This document shows, piece by piece, positions 32,095 to 38,711 of a DNA stretch of 43,312 bases; the stretch's first letter is position 1; every line of letters starts with the position of its first letter. Position numbers and translations under genes: made by a program. The notes under the pieces are model-generated. The model searched no databases. It was not told the DNA's origin and saw only the letters and a program-made list of their open reading frames with translations. Origin of the DNA: a virus; the IMG/VR virus record IMGVR_UViG_3300035698_001626, positions 1-43,312 of that record; one strand, written 5' to 3'.

Positions 32095-33633
32095 TTATTG
32101 TCCTCCCATAGTTTGAAGTGGATTATATTTGCTGTTTGCGAATATCGGTGCGTCTGGTGCGCCATATTCGTTCGGTATAGTCGGGAAACACGTCATCATT
32201 TCAGGTGTATTTATACGTGCCATACAGTCAAGAATATCGTCATGTGTTGATACGGGAAAGAATAGATACTCTTCATGCACAAATTCATGCGTTAAATCAC
32301 GCACAACCTTGTCTTCATCAATAAAATGGAGATGATCTGGGATATAAAACTTGCCCTGCTCAAATTGAGGCACAAGTGACCCAATGCGATCCTCTTTCTT
32401 TGCCATGCCACCAAGCTCTGTTATGTTGAACCGATAAGCCTCAGTCTCCATAACAGTCTTGATATGCTCAATGTCTGAATCCTTACCGTATTTCTCATAA
32501 CCTGTGTGTATCGGTTTCCACTTGCGGTGCAGCGCCAGAAGCCTATTTGCTCTACCGGTGAGATTTAACCGCACACGACACCCGTCTACCAAGTACATAT
32601 TGCCATCATCTGCCAATGCAACCACAAGCATTACAGTGTAATCACTGCCCTTCTTGCGACTACCAGCAGGGTCACACATTAAATATTTGTTCCAATGCGC
32701 TTTAGGTGGGCTTGCTTCCTTGTTGTAATATTTCAGCCATTCCTTCTTGAATCCCATAGCCTTGTCAGCAACGGGGTCAAGTAACATCTGAGCAGCAAAG
32801 ATATATGGCCCCATTGCTTTTCGCTTATCACGCAGTTCTTCACGGGTAAGCAGTACGGGTTCACCTGTCTCAGTTCCATCGTCTGTTGCTGCGTGTATGC
32901 GGGTCGTAGCAGCTTCACGGCTTATAATCTCACCATAGGTATCAAGCATGTGGTAACGTGTCCCTGCGTAGCGTATACGCCCACCACGAGCGCCTAAATT
33001 CAAGGACAGTGACCACGCATCTGTTGTTTTCTTGATTTGCTCTGGAGTTGACACTGATTCAACCGTTACAACGTCATCATAAAGCAGGATGTCATAGTGT
33101 TTTGATGTGGGCTGACCATCTACTAACCCATGCGCTGCAACCGTTGAAGCATTTGGATTACTGTTACGCTTAACAATAATGCCATCATCCTCAGACCACT
33201 TCGGGCTTTCCTTTTGGGGATTGTCCCAGAATATGTCGGGATACAACAAAGACAAACCAGTGTTGAGTTCAAGCTCAAGTTTGATCTGCCTGAGAAAGCC
33301 TTTAGCAATTGATTTAGTGTGTGAGAATATCCCAACCGTTACCTCTGGGTTTTTGATTATCTCTTGAATTGTAAGTGCGAAGGTTATGATGGTTGACTTA
33401 TAATGTTCCCTTGCCCAAAGATCGAGCATGTTATTTGGATTGTCCTGCACCTCCCGGCAACGGTCATAAATCCAATCCTTGTTTGCATCTTGTCGTTTGA
33501 GTATTACGGTAAGCAGGAAGAATAAGTCAGAGCGCCCGACTTCAGCCAGGTACTCTATTTCACAACCAGCGGCTTTCGCTGTATCAAGTCCAGCCAGAAA
33601 TGTCTCGTTTGCCTGTTGTCTATTCAGGGCCAT
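32095..33633 (-). CDS. terL: Terminase large subunit
   Basis: Predicted 512 residues: ATPase plus nuclease motor that packages DNA. Walker A-like AREHYKST (74-81), Walker B DILLYDD (181-187), C-terminal RNase H-like nuclease acids in CDPAGSRKKGSDYT and the late STHDDILDCMA. The Walker A departs from GxxGxGKS/T but keeps the Lys-Ser-Thr, as in podoviral relatives. ATG 33633 is used; an adjacent GTG at 33636 is equally possible. Overlaps the zinc-ribbon ORF upstream. Confidence 0.9.
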   Translation of the reverse strand: MALNRQQANETFLAGLDTAKAAGCEIEYLAEVGRSDLFFLLTVILKRQDANKDWIYDRCREVQDNPNNMLDLWAREHYKSTIITFALTIQEIIKNPEVTVGIFSHTKSIAKGFLRQIKLELELNTGLSLLYPDIFWDNPQKESPKWSEDDGIIVKRNSNPNASTVAAHGLVDGQPTSKHYDILLYDDVVTVESVSTPEQIKKTTDAWSLSLNLGARGGRIRYAGTRYHMLDTYGEIISREAATTRIHAATDDGTETGEPVLLTREELRDKRKAMGPYIFAAQMLLDPVADKAMGFKKEWLKYYNKEASPPKAHWNKYLMCDPAGSRKKGSDYTVMLVVALADDGNMYLVDGCRVRLNLTGRANRLLALHRKWKPIHTGYEKYGKDSDIEHIKTVMETEAYRFNITELGGMAKKEDRIGSLVPQFEQGKFYIPDHLHFIDEDKVVRDLTHEFVHEEYLFFPVSTHDDILDCMARINTPEMMTCFPTIPNEYGAPDAPIFANSKYNPLQTMGGQ

Positions 33634-33769
33634 CACCCTTCCGAAGTATTTTTAGACATAACTCTTTCCACTCGGGCCCGGTCATATATAGCAAGCACTG
33701 CTGACACACAAGTTGTGAATCTGCTATAATAACGCCGCAAGCAGGGCATACACGATTATCAGCCATCAT
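33620..33769 (-). CDS. 49-residue zinc-ribbon protein between terminases
   Basis: Starts ATGATG overlapping the small terminase stop and ends inside the large terminase start. Carries CPAC (residues 8-11) and CQQC (22-25), a compact zinc ribbon, followed by a helix (GPEWKELCLKILRKG). A tight fit between two packaging genes and a conserved-looking metal site support it. Might be a packaging accessory or a DNA-end-binding factor, but this is speculation. Confidence 0.6.
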   Translation of the reverse strand: MMADNRVCPACGVIIADSQLVCQQCLLYMTGPEWKELCLKILRKGDGPE

Positions 33770-34176
33770 TTATCCTCCCGAAGTGACCCAATCACATCTT
33801 TAAGCGCCGCAGGGAGTTCACCCAAGCCAAGAATTTCAACCTCTTTCTTCTCAGTAAACAGTTTGAGATGCTTACCGAGCAATTCATAGCCTTTAAGGGC
33901 AGCAGACTTCTCAGCAGTGTCACAGTCCTCTATTACCTTTTGAATGCCCTGAAGCACGTATTCTGCCGTTATACCAGTCTTTTCTGATCGTTTATCAAGT
34001 GCTATTTGAATTGCATCAGCAATGTTAGGTTTTCTTAGGTTTTCAAATCCTATTATTTCTGCTGTTTTTTTACTATATCCTGCTCTTATTGCTGCTTGAG
34101 TAGCATTTAGATCAATAAGATATTCTTTTACAAACATCTCCTGTTTTCTGGTGAGTTGTTTTTTCATATAGCCCAT
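33766..34176 (-). CDS. terS: Terminase small subunit
   Basis: Predicted 136 residues with the Terminase_2 signature: LTRKQEMFVKEYLIDLNATQAAIRAGYS (helix-turn-helix), then FENLRKPNIADAIQIALDKR. It recognises phage DNA and regulates the large subunit. An in-frame ATG at 34167 is the other possible start and would be required if the promoter-like box at 34176-34181 is used. First gene of the late leftward operon. Confidence 0.85.
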   Translation of the reverse strand: MGYMKKQLTRKQEMFVKEYLIDLNATQAAIRAGYSKKTAEIIGFENLRKPNIADAIQIALDKRSEKTGITAEYVLQGIQKVIEDCDTAEKSAALKGYELLGKHLKLFTEKKEVEILGLGELPAALKDVIGSLREDK

Positions 34177-34257
34177 ACATAGACTATTTTTGACAGAATG
34201 TCAAGGACTTTTTGTCAATGTTGTCAATTTGGCAAATTAGGTGTGACAAAATGGCAA
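34176..34257 (-). promoter_or_regulatory. Operator-like repeat cluster and promoter candidate
   Basis: Repeated TGTCAA/TTGACA words: palindrome TTGACAGAATGTCAA (34190-34204), further TGTCAA at 34213-34218 and 34222-34227, TGACA at 34244, and TTTGGCAAA-like words at 34228-34236 and 34251-34258. On the minus strand TTGACA at 34199-34204 is 17 nt from TATGTA (34176-34181). TTTGCCAAA next to TTGACAA also occurs at the leftward early promoter (40497-40516). Reads as a repressor-controlled late promoter. Confidence 0.5.
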
Positions 34258-34269
34258 ATGGTAGGTAAT

Positions 34270-34292
34270 AAAAAAGCCCCGGTTAGGGGGCT
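34270..34292 (-). terminator. Terminator of leftward early genes
   Basis: On the minus strand AGCCCC-CTAACC-GGGGCT followed by TTTTTATT: a perfect 6-bp G/C stem with a U tract. Lies between the last early gene (stop at 34314) and the late promoter region. Confidence 0.85.
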
Positions 34293-34313
34293 AAATGCTT
34301 AGGGGCGGGGATA

Positions 34314-34526
34314 TCAAACAGATTCGAACGTCCGTTTGGCGTGTAATGCGAAATCGTATAAGTATCCTCTTATGAAATTGCTAACACCAGCAGGGCCAAA
34401 CTCTACTAAAATTTGACTGTCTATTAATTTCATTATTTCATCGTCTGTTGACATGCACAAACCGGCAGGCTTGAGATTTAAATCTGGCAACGGTATCTTG
34501 CTTGATCCACATTCAATCACACTCAA
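34314..34526 (-). CDS. 70-residue hypothetical protein
   Basis: Not recognised. N-terminus Pro/Leu-rich (KIPLPDLNLKPAGLC), C-terminal helix. Overlaps the preceding gene by 14 bases and is the last gene before the early terminator. Confidence 0.5.
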   Translation of the reverse strand: MSVIECGSSKIPLPDLNLKPAGLCMSTDDEIMKLIDSQILVEFGPAGVSNFIRGYLYDFALHAKRTFESV

Positions 34527-34713
34527 CCCCCAAACTTTCTTTTAGTATTTCAAAGTCAATATCTTTGCGTCTCTTTGTGTTAAGATACATTTTATGCAGA
34601 GCATTGTCAACAGCATCCCTTTTCCATATTTCGTATGCTTCCCCGGCTTGTGCTAATAGCGTACGGAATTCAGTTGCCAGTGCTTCAAGTTCTGCAATAC
34701 GTTCTGGGTTCAT
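34513..34713 (-). CDS. 66-residue coiled-coil protein
   Basis: Begins MNPERIAELEALATEFRTLLAQAGE, one more instance of the I-x-E-L-E-A-L helix found in small proteins of this genome, followed by a basic helix (YLNTKRRKDIDFEIL). Function unknown. Confidence 0.55.
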   Translation of the reverse strand: MNPERIAELEALATEFRTLLAQAGEAYEIWKRDAVDNALHKMYLNTKRRKDIDFEILKESLGVECD

Positions 34714-34716
34714 CTT

Positions 34717-34938
34717 TCAATCCCTCGCATCAAGCAAATCATCAAGCATGCGGTGTAAATCTTCACGGGCGGGTTTAAGCTTTATTGGTTTGAAATCACA
34801 ACAAAAAAAATCATCGTTTTCTCGCATATAATAATCACCATCATTGCATTTTGCGATATTAGATATCACCGATCTTCCATCACTAAGTATTTCAATATTC
34901 TCCCGATCCCAAAATTTACAATCTCCACATTTACTCAT
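34717..34938 (-). CDS. Cys-rich conserved phage protein
   Basis: Predicted 73 residues: CGDCKFWDR at the start, a middle Cys, and FFCCDFKPI, a four- or five-Cys pattern of small phage proteins that probably bind one metal ion. The C-terminal helix is charged. GGGGGAAG precedes the ATG, which overlaps the upstream stop. Function unknown. Confidence 0.6.
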   Translation of the reverse strand: MSKCGDCKFWDRENIEILSDGRSVISNIAKCNDGDYYMRENDDFFCCDFKPIKLKPAREDLHRMLDDLLDARD

Positions 34939-35075
34939 ATCACTTCCCCCGTTAAATAGTATTCGATTTTAGCTATTGCCACTTTTGATCCATTACATAT
35001 TAAAGCACAATATCCCTGAGTGCGCAAGTATTCTATCCACCTTTTCTGATCTTGTATTTCTGCGGTTTGGGGCAT
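34935..35075 (-). CDS. 46-residue protein like VRR-NUC C-terminus
   Basis: Sequence WIEYLRTQGYCALICNGSKVAIAKIEYYL follows the pattern (W-I-x-x-L-R-x-Q-G-Y ... A-x-x-x-I-x-x-Y-L) that ends phage VRR-NUC nucleases, but the catalytic part is missing. The gene follows an unrelated-looking endonuclease by 10 bases and overlaps the next start (ATGA). Either a free-standing accessory domain or the remnant of a nuclease replaced by the neighbour. Confidence 0.55.
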   Translation of the reverse strand: MPQTAEIQDQKRWIEYLRTQGYCALICNGSKVAIAKIEYYLTGEVI

Positions 35076-35085
35076 GGGTTCATTA

Positions 35086-35442
35086 TTATTCTTTATCCCC
35101 CCGTTTCATTTGTATAGCAAGTTCAATCAATTCAACGCCTGATTCGCCTATTCTTTTTGGGTCTGCCCTGAGCATGTCGGAAGTAACCCGGATCACACAC
35201 CAGCCGTAAATGGCAGCTAAACTGTATTTCTGACAATCCTTTGAATAGCCCTTGCCCCTGCTATGACCGCCATGAATAAAAGTTCCACCTTCATACTCCA
35301 CTGCAATTTTTAAATCTGGTATGGCAAAATCAAACCGGAACCGCCTGCCCGGTATTGCTTGATATTCCCGTTCAAATTTAACCTTCATACATTTCAGCAG
35401 CAGATTTATTGTTTCTTCGCCTTTACTGCGTTGTCTTTTCAT
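35086..35442 (-). CDS. PD-(D/E)XK endonuclease (Vsr/DUF559-like)
   Basis: Predicted 118 residues. Core FEREYQAIPGRRFRFDF and LKIAVEYEGG gives E26, D38, E49 and E51, the acidic set of a compact restriction-like fold; HGGHS and the C-terminal GWCVIRVTSDML are shared with DUF559/Vsr-type nucleases. Phage versions may act as junction resolvases or nicking enzymes. ATG 35442 is preferred, with AAAGG just upstream. Confidence 0.75.
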   Translation of the reverse strand: MKRQRSKGEETINLLLKCMKVKFEREYQAIPGRRFRFDFAIPDLKIAVEYEGGTFIHGGHSRGKGYSKDCQKYSLAAIYGWCVIRVTSDMLRADPKRIGESGVELIELAIQMKRGDKE

Positions 35443-35480
35443 CCAGCACCTTTCTGCTCGGTTATTTATCAACACGGTTC

Positions 35481-35498
35481 GCTTGCGCTTTTGCGCCT
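35481..35498 (-). repeat. Partial intergenic cassette, fourth copy
   Basis: Carries only the AGGCGCAAAAGCGCAAGC part of the repeat found at 36109, 36552 and 37027, right after the stop of the methyltransferase-like gene. Confidence 0.5.
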
Positions 35499-36108
35499 AA
35501 CTCCATTGGTTTGCCATTTCGCGGGCTATACCAGGGAATGTCTTCGATCTTACTTTTGGGTCACGGGTTGCCCCGTCTGCAAAATATGTTGGCTTACCAT
35601 TTGTCTTTAAGAATGAATGTGGTTTTGGTTTATCAACGTGCGTTTTACTGTGAAATAATCCGCTATCTTTCTCATGTTGCAGTAACGGCAAGTTTTTTAA
35701 AAACAGACAAGTGGTTTTTTGCTCACTGTCCCCAAAATAGTATGGTTGTATTACTTGGCTATATTTTGCTATTACAGGTGACGCACACCCTTTAGGATTT
35801 TCAAGGCATATTTTATCAATATCTGCAAGCCATAGCTTTGAAAAGAAATTAAGCGCATCCAACCTCAATTGTAGTCTCCCCAGGTTGTCCCAGTGCCGTG
35901 TACCGGCATACGTTAAATATGTGCATGGCGGAAAACCTATAAGCATATCCCATTTTTGTTTTAGCTGTTCCAACACATCGCCATGTATGTGCCATTCAGG
36001 ATGTCCACCTGAACATTCTTGCGTGTCGCATGAATACGCTTCATGTCCACGTTTGCGGAACTCAATACACACGGCTTGGCTTTCTTCACATGCTACAAGT
36101 ACGCGCAT
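35497..36108 (-). CDS. Phage DNA cytosine methyltransferase-like protein
   Basis: Predicted 203 residues. N-terminal RVLVACEESQAVCIEFRKRGHEAYSCD is an SAM-binding-like start, and WDMLIGFPPCTYLT (F-P-P-C at 59-62) matches motif IV, with C62 the presumed nucleophile. The protein is much shorter than host C5 methylases, as usual for this phage family, whose activity is not well established. May protect phage DNA from restriction. The ribosome site lies in an intergenic repeat cassette. Confidence 0.7.
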   Translation of the reverse strand: MRVLVACEESQAVCIEFRKRGHEAYSCDTQECSGGHPEWHIHGDVLEQLKQKWDMLIGFPPCTYLTYAGTRHWDNLGRLQLRLDALNFFSKLWLADIDKICLENPKGCASPVIAKYSQVIQPYYFGDSEQKTTCLFLKNLPLLQHEKDSGLFHSKTHVDKPKPHSFLKTNGKPTYFADGATRDPKVRSKTFPGIAREMANQWS

Positions 36109-36166
36109 CCCACCCCCTATAAAGTTTTTTCTCTACCCATCTGCCTGCTGCGCTTTTGCGCCTGTC
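36109..36166 (-). repeat. Intergenic cassette, copy 1
   Basis: On the minus strand: GACAGGCGCAAAAGCGC, then GGCAGATGGGTAGAGAAAAA, then CTTTATAGGGGGTGGG and the ATG of the methyltransferase-like gene. Copies at 36552 and 37027 share the same order. It supplies the ribosome site, and the GCGC-AAAA-GCGC part can fold into a small hairpin. Confidence 0.7.
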
Positions 36167-36167
36167 G

Positions 36168-36551
36168 TTAGTTTGTGGACTCTCCATAAAGTTCAATATG
36201 CAGTTCTAGATCTTTGCCTTTAAGGTCGTTAAATTCTTCTGCATTTTCACAATCGCCATCAAGGTATGCAGGGCACTCCAAACCACAACCACCATTTATA
36301 CCAACAATAAAACAAGTTGACATTCCCCGTGGATAGCTACCGTCTATCTCAGACATCGCATTACCCATATTATTAACATCTGCATGGGTGACTATTTTTT
36401 TATTAGTAAGTGGCTTGGTAATCGTAACACCAAAACCACCGTAAACCTCATTAGAACATTCAATGAGTTTCTGTTTATTAAACCCCTTAGGGTATTTTTC
36501 TTTTGCTATTTTTATAGATTTTTTTGCTAATTCAGTTTTTGGGTTAAACAT
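36168..36551 (-). CDS. 127-residue hypothetical protein
   Basis: Not recognised. Basic N-terminal helix (AKKSIKIAKEKYPKGFNKQK), a Gly-rich middle and a Cys cluster (GGCGLECPAYLDGDCENAEEF) that might hold a metal. Expressed from the repeat-cassette ribosome site. Function unknown. Confidence 0.6.
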   Translation of the reverse strand: MFNPKTELAKKSIKIAKEKYPKGFNKQKLIECSNEVYGGFGVTITKPLTNKKIVTHADVNNMGNAMSEIDGSYPRGMSTCFIVGINGGCGLECPAYLDGDCENAEEFNDLKGKDLELHIELYGESTN

Positions 36552-36608
36552 AACACCCCCCTATAAAGTTGATTCTCTATACATCTGCCGCTCACGCTTT
36601 TGCTGTCT
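36552..36608 (-). repeat. Intergenic cassette, copy 2
   Basis: Same order of elements as copy 1 with a few changes (GACAGCAAAAGCGTGAGC, GGCAGATGTATAGAGAATC, CTTTATAGGGGGGTG). Its first part encodes the last residues (TAKA) of the upstream gene. Confidence 0.7.
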
Positions 36609-36759
36609 CTATTATTTTATATAGTGTGCTTTGTAAATGTGCTTCTGGGCAAGTTTTAGCTTCAAATTCCACTCCCTTACATAGCTTAATAATCGCATCC
36701 ATTTTAGTTTCATATATATCAACCATTTGCGCAACTCTTGTTTCTTCATTTGGTGTCAT
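36592..36759 (-). CDS. 55-residue paralog of the 5262 N-terminal module
   Basis: MTPNEETRVAQMVDIYETKM is clearly related to MTASEETKVAQMQDDYEIRI of the gene at 5262, at DNA as well as protein level; the rest (KLCKGVEFEAKTCPEAHLQS) has its own Cys pair. Supports shuffling of small modules between the two early operons. Function unknown. Confidence 0.6.
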   Translation of the reverse strand: MTPNEETRVAQMVDIYETKMDAIIKLCKGVEFEAKTCPEAHLQSTLYKIIETAKA

Positions 36760-36765
36760 AATATG

Positions 36766-37026
36766 TCACTCCACTCTTCCATTTTGGTTAGGGATAGTCC
36801 CCGCAAGGTTATTGTTGTCTTCTTCCATAATAAACCACTCAGTGCCAATTTTTTGTTCAAGTATGCACTTATCTTCCGGGCCACATCTTGATAAATATTT
36901 AATCTTGCTTTGAGGTACGTTGTTTTCCCAAACCTCAACCATTCCGTTCCAAGTTGGAAAAGCAATATCGTGCATTAGTTTATTTTCAATATCCCAAGCC
37001 CTAAACATAATCTTAATACCTTTCAT
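36766..37026 (-). CDS. YopX-like protein
   Basis: Predicted 86 residues beginning MKGIKIMFRAWDIENKLM, the signature start of the phage YopX family, followed by a Tyr/Trp-rich beta region. YopX proteins are common in phage early regions and have no established role. Ribosome site is in cassette copy 3. Confidence 0.7.
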   Translation of the reverse strand: MKGIKIMFRAWDIENKLMHDIAFPTWNGMVEVWENNVPQSKIKYLSRCGPEDKCILEQKIGTEWFIMEEDNNNLAGTIPNQNGRVE

Positions 37027-37088
37027 CCTACCCCCCCCTTATAAAGTTTTTTCTCTAAACATCTGCCTATCACGCTTTTGCGCCTGTC
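37027..37088 (-). repeat. Intergenic cassette, copy 3
   Basis: GACAGGCGCAAAAGCGTGAT, then AGGCAGATGTTTAGAGAAAA, then CTTTATAAGGGGGGGG before the YopX-like start. Here the cassette also encodes the end of the preceding gene (KRDRQMFREKTL), so it spans a gene boundary in frame. Confidence 0.75.
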
Positions 37089-37596
37089 CTGGGTCTTCAT
37101 GCTCACGTTTTGTAATCAGTTTTACCACGTCCTCAACTATGTGCTTTCCACACACCATTTGCTCCGGTGTCGAATGCGGACGAATATCATCTTGCGGAAA
37201 TATCTCATTGTAGTACGGTAAATTGATATACTCCGAAGTCTTGCACTTATGACAGCGTGCTGAATACTGATATTTAACATTGTTGATCTCTTTCCAGTAA
37301 TCTATGCACCCCAATGAATCACAATAAGTACATCCGATAGTGCCTGTATTCTCACGCTTCGGCGTAACCTCAGTGATTGCGTCTTTGATAACACGCCACG
37401 TTATACGCTTAGTGTCATTTTCTCCTATGCGCTTACATGCCTTAACAAGTATTTCTTGTGGGTATGTGCCAAAATCTTGATACCATTGCTTGCCCTGTCC
37501 TGTAGCAAGGCGTAAACTGCAACGGTTATACATCACGGTTATCATGTCAAGAAAACCGTCCTCAGTCATTGATTTGTTTTGTGATGTGTAGGTCAT
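37039..37596 (-). CDS. Zinc-finger replication accessory, possible helicase loader
   Basis: Predicted 185 residues. N-terminal helical part (DGFLDMITVMYNRCSLRLATGQ, WRVIKDAITEVTPKREN) and a central Cys4-type zinc site (CTYCDSLGC ... CHKC), then a helical tail. Placed 8 bases after the replication initiator, as helicase loaders commonly are. No Walker A is present, so it would be of the ATP-independent, lambda P-like type. The C-terminal residues lie in cassette copy 3. Assignment is inferential. Confidence 0.55.
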   Translation of the reverse strand: MTYTSQNKSMTEDGFLDMITVMYNRCSLRLATGQGKQWYQDFGTYPQEILVKACKRIGENDTKRITWRVIKDAITEVTPKRENTGTIGCTYCDSLGCIDYWKEINNVKYQYSARCHKCKTSEYINLPYYNEIFPQDDIRPHSTPEQMVCGKHIVEDVVKLITKREHEDPGQAQKRDRQMFREKTL

Positions 37597-37604
37597 AATA
37601 TCGC

Positions 37605-38333
37605 CTAATAAATTGACAAGTCTCTATCGGTTTGTTTTTCAACTTCATCGTCCCAACCACCTGCTCTTAACCATGATGCAGGGTATGGGATAAATTGACC
37701 GCTATCTTTTGTCCAATCTTCGCACTTCTTTAAAAGCAATAGCTTTGAAATAATCATGTCTATAAATTCAACCGTTACTTTAATCTTAATATCATACCAA
37801 GCATTACGAGCGTCAATTTTTGCTTTTTTCTTTGGGTATGCAATCCAAAAACTTTCAAACCCTTGCTCTAATATCTTCTCTTCTATTAACTTAACTTCTC
37901 TTAACTTAACTTCTCTTATGGGTGTCACTGGTAAACCTGTGGGTGTCACTGGTAAACCATCGCATTTACGGGTATTTACATCGGTGCGCTCTGGAAACAT
38001 TGGAATGTGCGCTCTGTCCTTTCTGAGCGTCTGGTGGTCAGTAAATCCAACAATCTCTAAAAATGGGCCTTCACCGTAGATGATTATAAGGCCAACTTGC
38101 TCTAAAACATCAAGCGCATGTTTAAAGTCTTTTACTTTACGATCTGAGCATGGCAACACTTTTGCCTTAACAACTCTAGGGTCAGCGTCAAAATGTCCGA
38201 AGTCGTCAGTCTGTGGCATAATCCATGAATAAAGAAGCCATACAAATTCGTGCATCTTGGGTTCAGCATCCATCACGGCAAGTATTTTCTTGCTATTTTG
38301 GATTGTGTTAGAAATCATTCTACCCCTAGCCAT
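37605..38333 (-). CDS. Phage replication initiator (DnaD/O-like)
   Basis: Predicted 242 residues. N-terminus MARGRMISNTIQNSKKI ... LLYSWIMPQTDDFGHFDADPRVVKAKVLP is the winged-helix start of phage replisome organizers; C-terminal FESFWIAYPKKKAKIDARNAW and FIPYPASWLRAGGW are typical of the same family. The linker has two in-frame tandem duplications (37886-37915, 37920-37958). Probably binds the phage origin and recruits host helicase through the next gene. ATG 38333 fits the family start; its ribosome site is weak. Confidence 0.75.
   Translation of the reverse strand: MARGRMISNTIQNSKKILAVMDAEPKMHEFVWLLYSWIMPQTDDFGHFDADPRVVKAKVLPCSDRKVKDFKHALDVLEQVGLIIIYGEGPFLEIVGFTDHQTLRKDRAHIPMFPERTDVNTRKCDGLPVTPTGLPVTPIREVKLREVKLIEEKILEQGFESFWIAYPKKKAKIDARNAWYDIKIKVTVEFIDMIISKLLLLKKCEDWTKDSGQFIPYPASWLRAGGWDDEVEKQTDRDLSIY
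37886..37915 (-). repeat. Two 15-bp tandem repeats in initiator gene
   Basis: Unit TTAACTTAACTTCTC twice, encoding REVKL twice in the linker. A second duplication, GGGTGTCACTGGTAAACC at 37920-37937 and 37941-37958 (21-nt period, LPVTPTG), lies next to it. Iterated repeats inside a replication initiator gene can be origin iterons, but these are few. Confidence 0.85.
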
Positions 38334-38352
38334 TATACTGCACCAATAAAAA

Positions 38353-38421
38353 CTCGAAAAAAATCCACCTGCTGACAATAGAATGCACGGGGCAAATCTA
38401 AACAGGTGGACTTAATTCGAG
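38353..38421 (-). terminator. Hairpin terminator or attenuator before initiator
   Basis: On the minus strand TCCACCTG (38371-38364 complement side pairing with 38403-38410) forms an 8-bp stem with a 31-nt loop followed directly by TTTTTTT (complement of 38357-38363). Outer arms TTCGAG/CTCGAA extend the inverted repeat past the T run. It lies 24 bases upstream of the initiator start, so it may attenuate replication-gene expression. Confidence 0.6.
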
Positions 38422-38496
38422 TAGTTTTCATTATTAAACCTCATGCAAGTTTCTATTGTCAAATACAGTATTACACACATAGCCGATCAAGTCAAG

Positions 38497-38709
38497 TTAT
38501 TTATTCAACAACGGGCAGTTTTGTTTTGTGCAAAACGAGCTTGTATTTTTTGTGTGGTGACATATTGCAGGGGTATTGCGTATACACTTAAATTGTATAG
38601 TGTTAAATTTTGCAATGTTTGCCAGCTCAGCTTTAAGTTCAGTGATTTGGTTAGTTAGATCGGCAATAGTTTCTACAAGTGCTCTCATGTGATCTTTTCG
38701 CAATTCCAT
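38497..38709 (-). CDS. Coiled-coil Cys-tail protein, paralog 1
   Basis: Predicted 70 residues: helix with ADLTNQITELKAELANIA, then KC...C...FCTKQNCPLLNK. Its tail is shared with the neighbouring gene (CTKQNCPLL) and, as an untranslated remnant, with 5557-5580. The conserved Cys spacing suggests metal binding. Starts at ATG 38709 after GAGG. Function unknown. Confidence 0.6.
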   Translation of the reverse strand: MELRKDHMRALVETIADLTNQITELKAELANIAKFNTIQFKCIRNTPAICHHTKNTSSFCTKQNCPLLNK

Positions 38710-38711
38710 CC

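Noticed and set aside
32095-33633. Deviant Walker A in the large terminase as a defect
   Set aside because: AREHYKST keeps the essential Lys and Ser/Thr, and all other motifs are intact, as in related podoviral terminases.
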